Assembly (NCBI GenBank): GCA_021202395.1
Contig: JAJQDC010000020.1
Span: forward strand, 1 to 64,000
Source of the DNA: Clostridia bacterium
GTDB taxonomy: Bacteria > Bacillota > Clostridia > Christensenellales > Borkfalkiaceae
Direction of reading: 5' to 3'
DNA: 64,000 nt
A program made the translations under genes and the position numbers. The notes beneath the pieces are model-generated. The model ran no database searches. It saw nothing but the letters and a program-made list of their open reading frames with translations, and was not told the DNA's origin. Below are positions 51,647 through 59,906 of the stretch, piece after piece. Positions within the stretch are counted from its first letter, which is position 1. The number at the start of each line of letters is the position of its first letter.

Positions 51647-52567
51647 ATGGATCTTGGGTTTTTATCGAAAGATATACTTTCGGCAATAGGTAACTTAAAT
51701 TTAAACTATCTTTCAGAAATACGTTTAAGGATCAGCCAGCCTGTAATTGTTGAATACCGCGGTGAATATAAATACCTGTATGCAGGCGGCGTAACCGTAA
51801 GGGGCGGAGGCGCTATAATCTGCAATGACGTGCAGCAGACGCTTTACAGGGCAATGGGTGGCTGTGTGTACAGCTTTGCAGAACAGCTTAAAGACGGTTT
51901 TATTACAGTAAGCGGCGGTGTTCGTATCGGCGTTGCAGGGGAGTACGTAACCGAAAACGGCGAAGTAAAGACAATAAAAAACGCAAGCTCTTTGAATATA
52001 AGAATACCGCATGACGTGGGCGGCTGTTCCGGTTATGTTTTTAATAAACTACTAAAAGACCGCCTGTGCAGCGTGCTTTTGTTTTCTGCACCGGGCTGCG
52101 GAAAAACCACAATGCTAAGGGATATTGTAAAAAATATCAGCGCTGCATACAGGGTAAATATTCTTGTGCTTGACGTGCGTAACGAAATCAGCGGCGGGCA
52201 GGGCGGTTATAACCTTGGGGACGGTGCAGACGTGGTTTTAAGCTGTGATAAGCTTGCTTCGGTAAAAAGCGCTATAAGGGCTATGAAGCCCGATATTATC
52301 GTAACGGACGAGCTGTACGGAGAAAATGATTATAATGCAATGCGTTATGCCGCCGACTGCGGGATATATGCAATAGCATCTTCCCATATTTGTAACCGAA
52401 AGATTTTAAAGGATATGCCGTTTGAATACTTTGTGTGCCTTACGGGCATTAACCGCAAAGCTGTAATTTATGATAAAGATTTTAATATTGTTGGCGATAG
52501 CGGCGCTTACGACGTTTGCGGGCGTGCTGCTTTCTGCGGAAAAAAAGAAGAGAATGAAAATATTTAA
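51647..52567 (+). CDS. spoIIIAA: Stage III sporulation protein AA
   Basis: VLLFSAPGCGKTTMLRDIVKNIS; DIIVTDELYGENDYNAMRYAADCGI. Confidence 0.92.
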   Translation: MDLGFLSKDILSAIGNLNLNYLSEIRLRISQPVIVEYRGEYKYLYAGGVTVRGGGAIICNDVQQTLYRAMGGCVYSFAEQLKDGFITVSGGVRIGVAGEYVTENGEVKTIKNASSLNIRIPHDVGGCSGYVFNKLLKDRLCSVLLFSAPGCGKTTMLRDIVKNISAAYRVNILVLDVRNEISGGQGGYNLGDGADVVLSCDKLASVKSAIRAMKPDIIVTDELYGENDYNAMRYAADCGIYAIASSHICNRKILKDMPFEYFVCLTGINRKAVIYDKDFNIVGDSGAYDVCGRAAFCGKKEENENI

Positions 52568-52895
52568 CGAACTGTACGAATATAATGAGCTGCTTATATT
52601 AAATATGAAATTCCGTCAGGAAGATATGTTTACGCTTGCGCAGGGGTTCACATATATAAGCGACCTGTTAAACGGTAAACAGCTGTTAAAAGGTGCCGAC
52701 GGGGAATTTATAGAAAGTTATTTAAAAAATCTTGGTAAGACAGACGCACAGTCGCAGATAGATTACCTTGCCGAAAGAAAGGTTTACATAAAAAAATTTA
52801 AGGACGAAAGTTTTAACGATTATAAAAAGTATAGTTCTTTGTACGTTAAAATATTTTTTATGCTCGGCGTGCTTATTGCCGTTTTGCTTGCGTAA
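52470..52895 (+). CDS. spoIIIAB: Stage III sporulation protein AB
   Basis: N-terminal TM helix, position in spoIIIA operon; overlaps spoIIIAA by 98 nt. Confidence 0.8.
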   Translation: MIKILILLAIAALTTFAGVLLSAEKKKRMKIFNELYEYNELLILNMKFRQEDMFTLAQGFTYISDLLNGKQLLKGADGEFIESYLKNLGKTDAQSQIDYLAERKVYIKKFKDESFNDYKKYSSLYVKIFFMLGVLIAVLLA

Positions 52896-53092
52896 TGGAT
52901 ATAAGTATTCTTTTTAAAATAGCAGCCGTGGGCATTATAATAACAATTATTTGCCAAGTGCTTAAAAAATCTGACAGGGATGATATAGCTACCATTGTAA
53001 GCCTGGTGGGGCTTATTATAGTGCTTATGACGGTAATAAGCCTTATAACCGACCTGTTTGAGCAGGTGCGCCTGCTGTTTGATATGTTCTGA
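52895..53092 (+). CDS. spoIIIAC: Stage III sporulation protein AC
   Basis: 65-aa two-TM protein, ILFKIAAVGIIITIICQVLKKSDRDDIATIVSLVGLIIVLM. Confidence 0.92.
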   Translation: MDISILFKIAAVGIIITIICQVLKKSDRDDIATIVSLVGLIIVLMTVISLITDLFEQVRLLFDMF

Positions 53093-53484
53093 TGATATTA
53101 TTAAAAGTGTGTGCCGTTGCGGCGGTAACAGCCGTTTGTGCCCTTATACTTAAATCTAATAAATCGGACCTGGTTCCGCTTTGCCTTGCTGCGGGCGGAA
53201 TAATTATGATTTTATGCGTGTTCGATTACCTTACGGCAAGCATACAGCTGATAAAAACGTTTACCGAACAGACGGGTATAGACAGTTCGGTTGTCAAAAT
53301 TATTTTTAAAATAATAGGTATAGGCTACATTGTGGAACTTACGGCGGCTTCGGTAAAAGACCTTGGCTTTGACAGCGTGGCAGACAAGCTTATTATGTGC
53401 GGTAAAATAATAATTTTTATGGTTTCCGTTCCCATACTCAGCAGCCTTTACCTGGTGATAGTTTCATTAATAGATATGGTATGA
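53092..53484 (+). CDS. spoIIIAD: Stage III sporulation protein AD
   Basis: Paralogous to AC; operon position. Confidence 0.9.
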   Translation: MILLKVCAVAAVTAVCALILKSNKSDLVPLCLAAGGIIMILCVFDYLTASIQLIKTFTEQTGIDSSVVKIIFKIIGIGYIVELTAASVKDLGFDSVADKLIMCGKIIIFMVSVPILSSLYLVIVSLIDMV

Positions 53485-54677
53485 ACCACTTAAATACTAA
53501 AAAATTAATAAAAGCACTAATCATCATATTAGGTATATTTGCTCTTTTTGCCGTACTGCCTGCGGCTGCAGTTAATGCGGAAGACGGCACGGAAGACCTT
53601 AACGGCAGTATTGCTGAGCTTTTAGAAGGGTTAGACCTTTCTGCATTGCAATCTTACCTTGATGAAAATTCAGACAGCTATCTGTTCAACTTCGGCAATA
53701 CCGCACGGGAAATTATAGAATATCTTATAAGCGGCAATGCTGGAAGTGATTACGGCAGTTACATTTCAGAGATAACTTCCGTTATACTTTCTGACGTAAT
53801 ATCTTTGATACCTGTGTTTGCCGAAGTGCTGGCTGTTGCGCTGCTCTCTGCAATTTTTGCAGGGGCGGAAGGGAGCATAATAGGTAAATCTACGTCTAAA
53901 ATAGTACGGCTTGCATGTTATTCACTTATAATAGTTATGATTACCGCCGCGCTTGCAGGCGTGGTAGAAGAGTGTGTGTCCTGCATTTCTTCCTTAAAAA
54001 AACAGATGGAAATTATTACGCCCATTCTTGTAACGCTTACCGTGCTGACAGGCGGTACAAGCTCTGCCGCTATATACCAGCCTGCCGCGCTTTTTTTGTC
54101 GGAAGGTGCGGTAGAAATTATAAGCGGCTTTATTTTTCCTGCGGCGATAGCTTCTGCGGTGCTCAATTTTATGTCTAAAATTAATCCGCAGATAAACTTT
54201 TCGGGTGTGTCTAAGCTTTTAAAAAGTATTATGAAGTGGGTAATGGGCATAACCGTTACGGTGTTCAGTCTTTTTATTACCGTGCAAAGTTCGGCTACGT
54301 CTTTATTGGACGGGGTGTTGTTTAAAACTACAAAGTACGTGGTGTCTAATTCGGTACCCATAGTAGGCGGCTTCCTTTCAAGCGGGTTCGATCTGTTAAC
54401 GGCGGCGGGGCTGCTGATAAAAAATTCCGTAGGCGTTTGCGGCATAATACTTATAATTGCAGAAGTTGCATCCCCGCTGGTGCTTTTAATAGCCTTTTCG
54501 CTCATGTTAAAAATAGCAGGTGCTGTGGTGCAGGCTGTGGGCGACGGCGATATGTATTCGCTTATGTCAGATTTATCGTCTGACGTAGAGTATTTTCTTG
54601 CAGGTTTGCTTACTGTTGCGTTTATGTATGCGCTTACGGTTATGCTTATTATAAACTCGGCGGTAAGCTTTTTATGA
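53481..54677 (+). CDS. spoIIIAE: Stage III sporulation protein AE
   Basis: Multi-pass membrane protein with signal peptide; operon position and pattern. Confidence 0.9.
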   Translation: MNHLNTKKLIKALIIILGIFALFAVLPAAAVNAEDGTEDLNGSIAELLEGLDLSALQSYLDENSDSYLFNFGNTAREIIEYLISGNAGSDYGSYISEITSVILSDVISLIPVFAEVLAVALLSAIFAGAEGSIIGKSTSKIVRLACYSLIIVMITAALAGVVEECVSCISSLKKQMEIITPILVTLTVLTGGTSSAAIYQPAALFLSEGAVEIISGFIFPAAIASAVLNFMSKINPQINFSGVSKLLKSIMKWVMGITVTVFSLFITVQSSATSLLDGVLFKTTKYVVSNSVPIVGGFLSSGFDLLTAAGLLIKNSVGVCGIILIIAEVASPLVLLIAFSLMLKIAGAVVQAVGDGDMYSLMSDLSSDVEYFLAGLLTVAFMYALTVMLIINSAVSFL

Positions 54678-55114
54678 CGGCCTATCTTGTAACGGCTTGC
54701 GGCGCCGTGTTTTTATCTGTGCTGGTATCTTTTATTATACCGCAGGGCAAACTTGGCAAAACTATCACGGTAGTCTTGCGGCTGGTTTGCATAGCAATAC
54801 TTATTTCTCCGCTTACCGGGTTGTTTGATGTCTCTTCCTACAGCAGCGAAGATATTGCAGATTACAGTTATATCTGCAGCGTTTACAGTTCAAACCAGAG
54901 CGAAGCGCTTGAAGAAATTTTATATAACGAATTCGGCGTTGCGTCAGACTGCACCGTAACCGTGATATATTCCGAAGGGCAGTTTTACGTAGATAATGTA
55001 GAAGTTTGTCTTTTTACGGCGGAAGGGGAAGTTGCCGGTAAAATTTATGAATATTTGCAGGCGGAAGGTTATATAAATATAACTGTATATGAACAGACGG
55101 ACGCAGATAGCTGA
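54674..55114 (+). CDS. spoIIIAF: Stage III sporulation protein AF
   Basis: Two N-terminal TM helices; operon position. Confidence 0.82.
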   Translation: MTAYLVTACGAVFLSVLVSFIIPQGKLGKTITVVLRLVCIAILISPLTGLFDVSSYSSEDIADYSYICSVYSSNQSEALEEILYNEFGVASDCTVTVIYSEGQFYVDNVEVCLFTAEGEVAGKIYEYLQAEGYINITVYEQTDADS

Positions 55115-55445
55115 TTTTTTAAAAGAAAAGAAAAAACTTATACTTGTAATACTTTTGATTATTCTGCTTGCCGCAGCCGTTTTTATCTTTTACGGGGATA
55201 AAGAAGAGCAGACTTCTACCGCATCATCAATGACCGAAACTGAAAGCAAGATCGCAAATGTGCTTTCTGCTATGGACGGCGTCGGCGAAGTGGAAGTTCT
55301 GGTTACCGAAACCGAAGGGGAAATAACAGGGGTGGTTATCGTTTGTGAAGGGGCAGACAGTATACTTGTAAGGAACAATATACTTAATGCCGTTTCTACA
55401 GCGCTTAATATAAATAAAAACATTATTGCAATTTATTCGATGTAA
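55089..55445 (+). CDS. spoIIIAG: Stage III sporulation protein AG, short form
   Basis: N-terminal TM helix and ring-building motif SKIANVLSAMDGVGEVEVLVTETEGEITGVVIVCEGADS; 118 aa. Confidence 0.83.
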   Translation: MNRRTQIADFLKEKKKLILVILLIILLAAAVFIFYGDKEEQTSTASSMTETESKIANVLSAMDGVGEVEVLVTETEGEITGVVIVCEGADSILVRNNILNAVSTALNINKNIIAIYSM

Positions 55446-55455
55446 GGAGAAATTT

Positions 55456-55938
55456 ATGTCAAAAAAGAAAAAGATTATCGTAATGTCTTCACTTGTGCTG
55501 CTTTTAGCCGTAACCGCTGTTTTAAACGTATTGCTTGCGCAAAGCAGTTCTGCCGAAGACACCGCCGTAACAACGGCAAACTATTTTACTACATACCGTT
55601 CCGAACGAACTACAACCAGAAGCGAAGAACTTCTGCAGTTAGACAGCATAATAGCGCTTTACGATTCAGACAGCGAAGAGTACGCTTCGGCAGTGGCTAT
55701 GAAGCTTGAAATTGTTTCTGTTATGGAACAGGAGCTTGTGCTTGAAACCATGATAAAGTCAATAGGCTTTTCTGACGCAGTTGTGGCAATAGGTACAGAA
55801 TCGGGCAACGTAAACGTATTTATAAATTCAGACGAATTAGATTACGATACGGCGCTTTCTATCTACAACCTTCTTTTGAATGAAGCGGGCGTTGCGGCAG
55901 GAAATATAATAATTATGCCCGTTTATTCAGAGATTTAA
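55456..55938 (+). CDS. spoIIIAH: Stage III sporulation protein AH
   Basis: N-terminal TM, YFTTYRSERTTTRSEELLQLDSII; ATG at 55456 preferred. Confidence 0.87.
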   Translation: MSKKKKIIVMSSLVLLLAVTAVLNVLLAQSSSAEDTAVTTANYFTTYRSERTTTRSEELLQLDSIIALYDSDSEEYASAVAMKLEIVSVMEQELVLETMIKSIGFSDAVVAIGTESGNVNVFINSDELDYDTALSIYNLLLNEAGVAAGNIIIMPVYSEI

Positions 55939-56038
55939 CGGGGCGGTATAACAACTTAACGTTAATATAAGGTAATTTCTTAATAAAAGGTTGCAAAATT
56001 TTACGCTATATGTTATACTTGGGTTACAGGAGAAAATT

Positions 56039-56371
56039 ATGGCACATTTAAGACACGACCCGACTTCTACGCAAAAAGGTGATATTACCTACGACGCCGG
56101 CATAGTGAGCGGCATAGTTGCGCTTGCTATAAACGAAGTAGACGGGGTTTCGCTGCTTGATACAAAAAATAAAGGGGTTAAATTATCCTTTGAAAAGAAC
56201 GGCATTATTGCAGACGTAAGCGTTAAAGTAGATTACGGCAACAATGTTGCTTCGCTTGCATTCCGTATCCAGCAGTCTATAAAACATAGCGTAGAATCTA
56301 TGACTAAGTTTAAGGTAGATAAAATTAACGTGCACATTCAGGATGTGGATTTTCCTGATAATTTAACTTAA
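56039..56371 (+). CDS. Asp23/Gls24 family protein
   Basis: GDITYDAGIVSGIVALAINEVDGV...VSVKVDYGNNVASLAFRIQQSIKHSVESMTKFKVDKINVHIQDV. Confidence 0.92.
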   Translation: MAHLRHDPTSTQKGDITYDAGIVSGIVALAINEVDGVSLLDTKNKGVKLSFEKNGIIADVSVKVDYGNNVASLAFRIQQSIKHSVESMTKFKVDKINVHIQDVDFPDNLT

Positions 56372-56375
56372 AGGA

Positions 56376-56406
56376 ATAATATTCCCTTTTTTAAAAGGGA
56401 ATATTT
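56376..56406 (+). terminator. Hairpin between asp23 and nusB
   Basis: AATATTCCCTT...AAGGGAATATTTT. Confidence 0.55.
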
Positions 56407-56422
56407 TGCTATAAAGGAATTT

Positions 56423-56824
56423 ATGAGAACTGCGGCAAGAGAAACTGTTTTTAAAATTTTGTTTTCAGAACAATTTGGCACGCTTGCGGATGAAAATTTT
56501 AAAGCGGGGATGTACCGCGCGGGCGGCCTTAACGCCGATGACGTAGCGTATTGTAATAACATAATCGGTTTAGTACATACGTACTTTCAAGAGCTGACAT
56601 CAATAATAGACAAACATTCTTACAGCTTCCCCGAAGTAAGGCTGTTCCCCGCGGACAGGTGCATACTTACGGTAGCGCTGTCAGAAATTTTATATTGCGG
56701 CGACATACCGGACAAGGTTGCCGTAAACGAGGCTGCAAATATAGCCTCTAAGTATTCGTCAGAAAAGAGCGCTTCATTTATAAGCGGCATACTTGCATCG
56801 GTAATAGGTGATAAAAATGTATAA
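56423..56824 (+). CDS. nusB: Transcription antitermination factor NusB
   Basis: MRTAARETVFKILFSEQFG...; AVNEAANIASKYSSEKSASFISGILASV. Confidence 0.92.
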   Translation: MRTAARETVFKILFSEQFGTLADENFKAGMYRAGGLNADDVAYCNNIIGLVHTYFQELTSIIDKHSYSFPEVRLFPADRCILTVALSEILYCGDIPDKVAVNEAANIASKYSSEKSASFISGILASVIGDKNV

Positions 56825-57665
56825 GGTAATAGACGGCAAGGCATTAGCGGCAAGCATGCGTGCTGATATAAAAGCTAAAGTTTTTAGCTTTAAACAAGAT
56901 TACGGCAAAACAATAGGTCTTGCCGTGGTGCTTGTCGGCGACGATTCTGCTTCGCAGGTTTACGTGCGCAATAAAATTAAAGCGTGCGAAGAGGTAGGCA
57001 TAAAATCTTTTGCTTACCGCCTTGATAAAGATACTCCCCAAAAAGATCTGGAAGAGCTTGTACAGAGCCTTGCGGCAGATAAAAATGTTAACGGCATACT
57101 TGTGCAGCTTCCGCTACCTGAACATATCGATGCAGAAAAGGTTTTATCGTATATTCCTTACGAAAAGGATGTAGACGGCTTTTGCGCGCAAAATATCGGC
57201 AGGCTCTGCATGAACGAAGATTGCCTTGTGGCTTGCACGCCCAACGGCGTTATGCAGATGTTTGCAAGCGAAGGTATAAGTTTAAAGGGCAAGAATGCGG
57301 TTGTTGTAGGGCGGTCTAACATAGTGGGCAAGCCTATGGCAATGCTGCTTACTAATGCAGACGCTACCGTTACGCTCTGCCACAGCAAAACGCAGAATTT
57401 AAAGGAAATTTGCCTTAATGCGGATATACTTGTTGCTGCAATAGGCAAACCTAAATATATTTCAGCCGATATGGTTAAAGAAGGTGCGGTAGTAATAGAC
57501 GTAGGTATGGACAGGGACGAAAACGGCAAGCTTTGCGGCGACGTAGACTTTGAAACTGTTAAAGAAAAATGTTCGTATATAACGCCCGTACCCGGCGGCG
57601 TGGGACCTATGACTATTACCATGCTTATGTACAATACCTACCTTGCGGCGGTAAGGAGTTTATAA
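56808..57665 (+). CDS. folD: Methylenetetrahydrofolate dehydrogenase/cyclohydrolase
   Basis: VLVGDDSASQVYVRNKIKACEEVGI; VVVGRSNIVGKPMA; PVPGGVGPMTI. Confidence 0.97.
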   Translation: MIKMYKVIDGKALAASMRADIKAKVFSFKQDYGKTIGLAVVLVGDDSASQVYVRNKIKACEEVGIKSFAYRLDKDTPQKDLEELVQSLAADKNVNGILVQLPLPEHIDAEKVLSYIPYEKDVDGFCAQNIGRLCMNEDCLVACTPNGVMQMFASEGISLKGKNAVVVGRSNIVGKPMAMLLTNADATVTLCHSKTQNLKEICLNADILVAAIGKPKYISADMVKEGAVVIDVGMDRDENGKLCGDVDFETVKEKCSYITPVPGGVGPMTITMLMYNTYLAAVRSL

Positions 57666-57668
57666 ACC

Positions 57669-58547
57669 GTGCTGAACTTTCAGGATAAATACAGCGAATA
57701 TCTGGCTATATTCAATTCGCGGCTGGAAAAATTTTGTTCAGAGCTTGATTGTAAACCTGATATTCTTGCTGAAAGTATAAAATATACGCTTATAAACGGC
57801 GGTAAACGGGTGCGCCCCGTTCTGATGCTTGCCACGGGCGAACTTATCGGTGCAGATAAAGAATCTCTTTCTGATTTTGCGCTTGCGCTTGAGCTTATCC
57901 ATACCTACTCGCTTATACATGACGATCTGCCCGAAATGGACAACGACGACTTCCGCAGGGGCAAACCTTCAAGCCATAAAGTGTTTGGGGCGGGTAACGC
58001 TGTGCTTGCGGGCGACGGTCTGTTAAATACCGCATACGCAATACTTTTTGATTGCTGCAAACGGGGCAGGGAGTATGCCGATGCTGCCAAATTTTTGTGC
58101 GACTGCGCGGGAATAAACGGCATGGTGGCAGGGCAGTCTGCAGACCTGTACTGCGAAAAAAATGCCATATGCGACGAAGAATGGTTAGAGTATATAGTTT
58201 TAAATAAAACGGCAAAGCTTATTACTGCGGCTACCACGGTGCCTTCTGTTTTAAAGGGCGGCAGGTACTTTTTGGAACTTAAACAGTTTGGTGAAGATCT
58301 TGGCAGGCTATTCCAGATTGTAGACGATATCTTAGACGTTAAGGGCAGCTTTGAAAAGATGGGTAAAACGCTTGGAAAAGATAAAAACGAAAATAAGCTT
58401 ACCTACGTAAATTTTTACGGCATGGACGAAAGTTGCGTTTACGCAGATATAATTTACGACAAGTGTATAAAAATTCTTGACGGGATAGACGCAGATACAG
58501 AATTTTTAAAGCAATTTGTATCATTTGTACGCCACAGGGATACATAA
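57669..58547 (+). CDS. ispA: Polyprenyl (farnesyl/geranyl) diphosphate synthase
   Basis: GGKRVRPVL; LIHDDLPEMDNDDFRRGKPSSH; FQIVDDILD. Confidence 0.95.
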   Translation: MLNFQDKYSEYLAIFNSRLEKFCSELDCKPDILAESIKYTLINGGKRVRPVLMLATGELIGADKESLSDFALALELIHTYSLIHDDLPEMDNDDFRRGKPSSHKVFGAGNAVLAGDGLLNTAYAILFDCCKRGREYADAAKFLCDCAGINGMVAGQSADLYCEKNAICDEEWLEYIVLNKTAKLITAATTVPSVLKGGRYFLELKQFGEDLGRLFQIVDDILDVKGSFEKMGKTLGKDKNENKLTYVNFYGMDESCVYADIIYDKCIKILDGIDADTEFLKQFVSFVRHRDT

Positions 58548-58599
58548 GGTTTTTAACCTTTGTGGCAAGATTGTTGCGGCAAACAGCACAATTTAATAT

Positions 58600-58628
58600 T
58601 TGACATTTTAATAAATGTGTGTTAATAT
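58600..58628 (+). promoter_or_regulatory. Dedicated promoter upstream of the OLE RNA
   Basis: TTGACA (58600-58605)-N17-TAATAT (58623-58628). Confidence 0.7.
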
Positions 58629-58635
58629 AATATCA

Positions 58636-59205
58636 ATATAATAGTGGTGCAGTATTCTAGTCAGTTGTTGATGATACGAAGACGGGGTTAAACTACCGTT
58701 AAAGGGCATATCGATGAAGTTTCTGGTGTCTGCTTGGTTTGCCCAAATTCGGGTGGATGCTGGGAGTAAAGGTGTATGGGAACTGCATAACGGCATATGA
58801 CAGCCTACCCATTCACCGTGGAGGCAGACGGCACAAATGACTGCCGCCTGTATAAACCTGCTATCGGGCGAAAGCTCGGTACAGAGTAGCCTGCCTTGCG
58901 TGAAGTCAGCGGATAGCAGATCTAAGCGTGCCTATATGTGGCCACGTATAGCTTACGCTATCGCTGCTTGAAATTGATTTTGCAAAAGAGGATAAGCTCA
59001 TCATCAGCTGCCAAGGAAAGCTTCTAGACTGTTAAAGTATTAGAGATTACGGTGTGGTCTCAGTGGCGATTCGGTTATGTATTCGGAAACGGTACAAACG
59101 TGTTTTTAAAAGGAAACTGCTTCTTCGGCGACGGGAAGTAAGCGCGGGGGAAATCCTACCGAACCTTAAGCCGCAAAGTTTATTTAATATAAGCCACTTT
59201 TATAT
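58636..59205 (+). ncRNA. ole: OLE RNA (ornate large extremophilic RNA)
   Basis: ~570-nt GC-rich, hairpin-rich non-coding region exactly between ispA and a small TM protein followed by dxs-tlyA-nadK-argR-recN, the established OLE neighbourhood; internal stems CTGCTATC(58858-58865)/GATAGCAG(58912-58919), CGGGC-GAAA-GCTCG (58865-58878), AGGC..GGCA/TGCCGCCT (58822-58849). Confidence 0.88.
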
Positions 59206-59212
59206 TTTATTT

Positions 59213-59241
59213 GCGCACATAAATTATGTGCGTATTTTTTT
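59213..59241 (+). terminator. Intrinsic terminator between OLE RNA and oapA
   Basis: CGCACAT-AAATT-ATGTGCG followed by TATTTTTTT. Confidence 0.75.
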
Positions 59242-59255
59242 ACAGACGGATTTAT

Positions 59256-59906
59256 ATGGATATAGACGATAATTGTAACAATAAAAACAGCGTAAAAGAA
59301 GACGGCGGTGAAGAAAGTTCTGAACAGGAAACTACGCCCAAACCAGCTAAAAAGCCTAAAAAGAAAAAAAAGAAAGTACCTTCATGGGTAAAATGGGGAT
59401 TTTTCGTCCTTATTCTGTCTTTTATATTAAGCTTTTTGTTCAGCCTTTTAACAGAAGTTTCTATAAACGATGACAGCCCGATTTATGTCTGCATAATAGT
59501 GCTTGTTGTGCTTTTGTGTTTAAATATTTTCTGCGACATGCTTGCAAACGCAGTGCTTTCCTGCAATGCAGAAGGGTTTAACGCAATGGCTTCAAACAAA
59601 ATAAGGGGAGCCAAACGCGCGGTAAAGTTCTGCAAAAATTCAACAAAAATTGCAAGCGTATTTGCCGACGTAATCGGCGATATATGCGGCATTGTGAGCG
59701 GTGCCGTAGGTACCACGTTTGCGGCGTATTTTGCTTTTGTAGAAAACGATATCGCCTTAATGTTTATCTCTATTATCATAAGCGCGCTTATAGGTGCGCT
59801 TACGGTTGGCGGAAAAGCGTTCTGTAAAACACTTGCCATTAAATATAATAAACAGATAACTTTTGCTTTTGCAAAGTTTACTACGTATTTTAAAAAGGAA
59901 AAGTAA
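59256..59906 (+). CDS. oapA: OLE-associated protein A (OapA)-like membrane protein
   Basis: Lys-rich N-terminus then about four hydrophobic helices; position directly downstream of OLE RNA and upstream of dxs; ATG at 59256 preferred. Confidence 0.8.
   Translation: MDIDDNCNNKNSVKEDGGEESSEQETTPKPAKKPKKKKKKVPSWVKWGFFVLILSFILSFLFSLLTEVSINDDSPIYVCIIVLVVLLCLNIFCDMLANAVLSCNAEGFNAMASNKIRGAKRAVKFCKNSTKIASVFADVIGDICGIVSGAVGTTFAAYFAFVENDIALMFISIIISALIGALTVGGKAFCKTLAIKYNKQITFAFAKFTTYFKKEK

Noticed and set aside
58608-58796. 62-aa reverse-strand ORF, and 59054-59272 + strand ORF, in the OLE region
   Set aside because: Overlap the structured RNA; no coding features.
58636-59205. Group II intron, ROOL or GOLLD-type RNA as identity of the large structured region
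   Set aside because: No recognisable domain V, no intron-encoded protein and no phage/tRNA context; the ispA / OapA / dxs / tlyA / nadK / argR / recN neighbourhood fits OLE far better.
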